A stretch of DNA of 24,610 nucleotides, from positions 1-24,610 of the forward strand of contig NZ_ALCA01000029.1 in the NCBI RefSeq assembly GCF_000278725.1. Reading direction: 5' to 3'. Within the stretch, counting starts at the first letter, position 1; every line of letters starts with the position of its first letter. The notes below the pieces were generated by a model, which saw nothing but the letters and a program-made list of their open reading frames with translations, made no database searches and was not told the DNA's origin. A program made the translations under genes and the position numbers. Below are positions 23,749 to 24,610 of this stretch, piece after piece. This DNA comes from Actinomyces sp. ICM47. Its GTDB lineage: Bacteria; Actinomycetota; Actinomycetes; Actinomycetales; Actinomycetaceae.

Positions 23749-24147
23749 GCACTTCCCTTATGAGAGTCACTCGTGCCGGCGATGCGTCGATTCGATGCTT
23801 CTCATGCCACCACCACCCCCAAACCGCCCGGGCAGCGGGTACCACAGGGCACGAGAGTGTAGCTCCAGTGCCCAACGGCGGCCAGGTCCAAAGCTGATGC
23901 CCCGTGGCCACAGCGCAAACAACGAGTGGAGCACCAGACCGCGCGCGGGCCCGACATTTAGCGATGCAACACGGCAACACCACGTGTCCAATAGCCCAAG
24001 GCTCCCTTGGATAGCTGTCCAACAATGTGCATGCATTTTCCCTGTCAACCTTTCAAGCATTGAAATAGGGGGGTCGCATTTCCAACGTTTCTGGGCATTG
24101 TTGAATGCTGGCTCGGGGAATTGCATGCGACTTTTGTGTGGTGCGCA

Positions 24148-24238
24148 CCTTCCGGCCCCTGTGGGGTGGGAGGCTGGGCCTGATTGACTGGCTCACCACG
24201 ACCGTCCCCCTTCCGGCCCCTGTGCGGTGGGAGGCTGG
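24148..24238. repeat. 30-bp direct repeat
   Basis: 24148-24177 and 24209-24238 match at 29 of 30 positions (both contain CCTTCCGGCCCCTGTG and GGTGGGAGGCTGG), separated by 31 bases. Confidence 0.8.
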
Positions 24239-24382
24239 TGTGGCTGTGGGCGTGGGTGTGGGCATGTGGTCGGGGTGTTCGCGGTCTGACGCCATTCTGC
24301 GCTCGCACGTTAGCCCCCTGTTCCGCGCGCTAACCGGCTATTCCGCACGCGGGCCGCCTGTTCTGCATGCGGGCGGGGTTGC

Positions 24383-24462
24383 CCAGGTTCGGAATAGCGG
24401 GTCCACGTGCGGATGAGACAGGCCAGGCTCGGAATAGCAGGCCCACGTGCGGACGAGAAGGC
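24383..24462. repeat. Two 40-bp tandem repeat units
   Basis: 24383-24422 and 24423-24462 share CCAGG, TCGGAATAGC, CCACGTGCGGA and GAGA blocks, differing at about six positions. Related fragments (CTATTCCGCACGCGG, CTGTTCTGCATGCGG) occur just upstream in inverted sense. Confidence 0.75.
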
Positions 24463-24503
24463 AAGGTACGAACCCAGCAACACGACATGCCCTATAAGCC
24501 GAA

Positions 24504-24610
24504 GGATGGACAAATCGTGTTGCTGGGGTGGTGACTTGTCGGCTGTGCGGCGCGGGAAAGTCGCTGTTGTGGGTGGTCGTGTTTGCCGTGTTTCTGGATT
24601 CGCCCAAATC
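24504..24610. repeat. Second full copy of the 107-bp dispersed repeat (runs off window)
   Basis: A direct repeat of 23575-23681, 929 bases away. The copy reaches the right edge, so its true length is unknown and the repeat continues beyond the window. Confidence 0.9.

Larger units (their letters stand above)
23389..24610. other. Gene-poor, repeat-rich region at the right edge
   Basis: No coding sequence is supported. Open frames here have Arg/Pro/Ser-rich, low-complexity translations, no family features and no ribosome binding sites. The sequence contains a dispersed ~107-bp direct repeat, large inverted repeats, a 30-bp direct repeat and 40-bp tandem units, listed separately. From about 23760 to 24120 I see no repeat or gene beyond small palindromes around 24015-24130. 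Confidence 0.6.

Noticed and set aside
23301..24607. Several 60-180 codon frames on both strands in the right-hand region
   Set aside because: Translations are low-complexity and follow the DNA repeats; no start has a ribosome binding site and no domain is recognisable.

Overview
The window is GC-rich actinobacterial chromosome. The codon bias (long shadow reading frames opposite real genes), the LytR_C protein, the MrfA-like helicase next to YbjN proteins, the App1-type phosphatase, the class III ribonucleotide reductase under NrdR-type boxes and a VbhA-like antitoxin together suggest an anaerobic or facultative member of the Actinomycetaceae (Schaalia/Actinomyces type). The family assignment is inference from gene content; no rRNA is present.

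Layout. 1-2091 (minus): a translationally coupled operon of two YbjN-domain proteins and the N-terminal part of a DEAD/DEAH helicase that runs off the left edge. 2373-4270 (plus): a PAP2-type membrane phosphatase and a DoxX-like membrane protein, separated by a complex 105-nt hairpin. 4271-7487: a long regulatory leader with three NrdR-like boxes, then nrdD and nrdG (anaerobic dNTP synthesis). 7605-8855: a membrane-anchored protein with an N-terminal LRV-like region and an exported C-terminal Cys-containing domain. 9033-10181 (minus): an acyl-CoA dehydrogenase-family protein. 10433-11038: a LytR_C protein. 11144-12391 (minus): an App1-type phosphatase. 12675-13892 (minus): an MFS transporter. 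14033-18193 (minus): three overlapping genes, two polytopic membrane proteins with intramembrane histidines and then a copper nitrite reductase (NirK) with an additional N-terminal cupredoxin and a His-rich linker. 18194-19626: an accessory pocket with two paralogous ~150-nt RNA-like elements flanking ORF debris, an intact VbhA-like antitoxin and a Fic-like toxin reading frame cut to 16 codons. 19627-21303 (minus): phosphoglucomutase. 21553-22893: an AGE-family epimerase/isomerase. 23098-23353: tRNA-Ser(UGA) and tRNA-Ser(GCU). 23389-24610: repeat-rich DNA with no gene I can support.

Functionally the window combines anaerobic growth (NrdDG), nitrite respiration or detoxification (the NirK triad) and carbohydrate metabolism (Pgm, AGE epimerase). 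The least explained items are the two-copy RNA-like family around the decayed Fic/VbhA locus, the two membrane partners of NirK, a recurrent GACGAGGCCG stem used in hairpins throughout the window, and a pseudoknot-like arrangement of inverted repeats in the right-hand repeat region. All statements come from reading the sequence; no database search was possible.
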